The notes under the pieces: generated by a model
What the model saw: the letters and a program-made list of their open reading frames with translations, nothing else
What the model was told of the DNA's origin: nothing
Databases searched by the model: none
Made by a program: the position numbers and the translations under genes
Source of the DNA: DATJFQ01 sp035492775
GTDB lineage: Bacteria > Acidobacteriota > Vicinamibacteria > Vicinamibacterales > 2-12-FULL-66-21
Reading direction: 5' to 3'
NCBI GenBank assembly: GCA_035492775.1
Contig: DATJIW010000097.1
Coordinates: 37,250-101,249, forward strand
Length of the DNA stretch: 64,000 nucleotides
Shown here: positions 63,023 through 64,000 of the stretch, piece after piece
Layout of the letters: the number at the start of each line of letters is the position of its first letter
Numbering within the stretch: position 1 is the first letter of the stretch

Positions 63023-64000
63023 TCAGCCGGCGAGGACGCTGCGCGCCCGCTCAATCGCGTCGCGGCAGGCCTCGGACGAGGGCACCGCCTCCAGAGGAGC
63101 GTACCGCGCCTGTTCGCACGCGGCGAGGAGCGCGGCAACCTGTTCGGGCGCGACGCGCAGCCTGGATCCGTTGAGGCGCGGGGTCACCTCGGATGGCGTG
63201 AGTGCGGGGCCGGGCACCGCCAGCGCGTCCTGCAGATGCGTGCGCACCAGGGTGTCGATCCCGTCGTAAGCGCGGCGGCGGCCGTCGGGCGTCGACAGGT
63301 CCATCGTCTGAAGGGCATCCATCGTGACGCGCTCGTCCTGTCGCATGCGGCGCGCCGAGCGTCCCTGCCGTCGGGGCCGCCGCCGGTTGACCGCGGCGGC
63401 AGCAACGAAGGCAAGTGGCGCGACCGACACGAGCATCAAGGCAAGGCCGGTGGCGCGCGCGCTCGCGAACGCCCGCGGCCGTGGTGCTGGGTCCACACCG
63501 TCACGCAGCGCCGCCGCGTCGGGGTCGTTTGGCAGCGTGCTCCGGAATGCGACTGACACCGCCGGAACCGCGAACTCCCCCGCCGGCGCTTCGTCCTGTA
63601 GGCGCTGTCCCGGACGTTTGACGAAATACCGCACCGGCAGGGGATCGATCCGCAGATCCGGCGTGTCGACGTGGTATGTCGTCAGCGTGTAACGGATACG
63701 ATGGGTCGTCGCGCCATCAGCGTCGGTCGTTGCGGTGGCGTCCGTGCCGACGACGTCCAGTCCCGTCGTCTTGAGTTTCTCCTTCGCCAGGTCGTCCGAG
63801 AGGATGTCGACGCCCTTGGGGCAGACGATCTCGACCGTGTAGTTCACGCGATCGGCGACCCAGATTGCCGTCCGATCCACCCCGGCGTGAACAACGGGCG
63901 GCTGCGTCGTCTGGCCGAGTGCGGGCGATGCGAGGGCGATGAGAAAAAGGGGACAGCCGCCATTTTTCGCAAAAAATGGGGACAGCCGCCCCCACTGGCG
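63023..64000 (-). CDS. BatD-like protein with TM and C-terminal DUF4381-like domain (5' end unresolved)
   Basis: Readable from 63023 to the window edge. From GTG 63880 the protein has 285 residues: a beta-rich periplasmic part (TAIWVADRVNYTVEIVCPKG onward), a TM helix (ATGLALMLVSVAPLAFVAAAAV) and a charged C-terminal region. Upstream of that GTG the same frame stays open and encodes a signal-peptide-like segment (CPLFLIALASPALGQTTQ), so the true start lies further up. No ATG or GTG is seen from 63881 to 64000, and the frame passes through the repeat at 63949-63990. Together with the VWA protein it belongs to an aerotolerance-type cluster. Confidence 0.65.
   Translation of the reverse strand, partial: RQWGRLSPFFAKNGGCPLFLIALASPALGQTTQPPVVHAGVDRTAIWVADRVNYTVEIVCPKGVDILSDDLAKEKLKTTGLDVVGTDATATTDADGATTHRIRYTLTTYHVDTPDLRIDPLPVRYFVKRPGQRLQDEAPAGEFAVPAVSVAFRSTLPNDPDAAALRDGVDPAPRPRAFASARATGLALMLVSVAPLAFVAAAAVNRRRPRRQGRSARRMRQDERVTMDALQTMDLSTPDGRRRAYDGIDTLVRTHLQDALAVPGPALTPSEVTPRLNGSRLRVAPEQVAALLAACEQARYAPLEAVPSSEACRDAIERARSVLAG
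63949..63990. repeat. Direct repeat of GGGGACAGCCGCC around an AT hairpin
   Basis: GGGGACAGCCGCC occurs at 63949-63961 and 63978-63990, separated by ATTTTTCGCAAAAAAT, which can form a small hairpin. It looks like a REP-type intergenic element. It overlaps the 5' region of the BatD-like reading frame. Confidence 0.7.

Overview
The window is a high-GC (roughly two thirds G+C), gene-dense stretch of bacterial chromosome. The best guess for the host is an Acidobacteriota lineage, most likely Vicinamibacteria-like. The main reason is five unusually large (800-890 aa) tandem FtsX/MacB-type permeases without an ATPase partner, the 'ADOP' architecture known chiefly from Acidobacteria, one of them beside a PadR regulator. 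Other fitting traits are GTG starts, ATGA/GTGA gene overlaps, and many genes whose TANNNT-like -10 box lies only 6-12 bases before the start codon. There is no prophage, CRISPR array, complete insertion sequence or ribosomal operon. One intact tRNA gene, tRNA-Leu(UAA), is present.

Layout. 1-1.3 kb: end of a polyphosphate kinase 2 gene, a small secreted or anchored protein, and pdxH. 1.3-6.1 kb: two tandem ADOP permeases. 6.3-9.6 kb: a CxxC zinc protein, a fused glycosyltransferase-methyltransferase and a secreted HEAT-repeat protein. 9.6-10.8 kb: a degenerate tRNA-Leu-like remnant, one or two small hypotheticals and the tRNA. 10.9-15.8 kb: third ADOP, a receiver-PilZ protein and a secreted amidase. 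15.9-19.1 kb: operon of a DUF255 thioredoxin-fold protein, a dienoyl-CoA-hydratase-like crotonase and a small conserved protein. 19.1-23.1 kb: ABC exporter pair and a RecQ-like helicase. 23.1-24.8 kb: ECF sigma/anti-sigma pair facing a membrane protein across a mirror-symmetric promoter. 25-27.3 kb: a YihY/BrkB membrane protein with YtxH/DUF948-type envelope-stress proteins. 27.5-28.9 kb: an orphan NtrC-type regulator.

29.0-34.5 kb is a complete leucine/isovalerate degradation (liu) block: zinc-ribbon protein, methylcrotonyl-CoA carboxylase beta chain, methylglutaconyl-CoA hydratase, biotin carboxylase, a separate biotin carrier, and HMG-CoA lyase. Together they take methylcrotonyl-CoA to acetoacetate and acetyl-CoA. 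The carboxylase alpha chain is split into two overlapping genes. 34.5-44.4 kb: a PolX-like PHP protein without a polymerase core, a lipoprotein L,D-transpeptidase, three receiver proteins (one lacking the phospho-acceptor Asp), a PPi-type phosphofructokinase, an M28 peptidase, MurJ and a secreted EEP-family hydrolase. 44.5-46.6 kb: an S9 peptidase.

46.6-54.9 kb: an OmpR-type two-component system divergent from a PAP2-TolC-MFP-RND efflux operon, with a candidate direct-repeat operator between them. 54.9-60.6 kb: ADOP, PadR and ADOP, with a palindrome over the padR start. 60.6-61.9 kb: a secreted amidohydrolase. 62.0-64.0 kb: a VWA protein and a BatD-like protein of an aerotolerance-type cluster, whose signal-peptide region runs into a repeat. 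Several short repeat families lie in intergenic gaps. No single cluster looks like a wholly new system. The points most worth testing are the mirrored ECF promoter, the near-leaderless promoter pattern, the tRNA-like remnant and the stand-alone PolX-type PHP protein.
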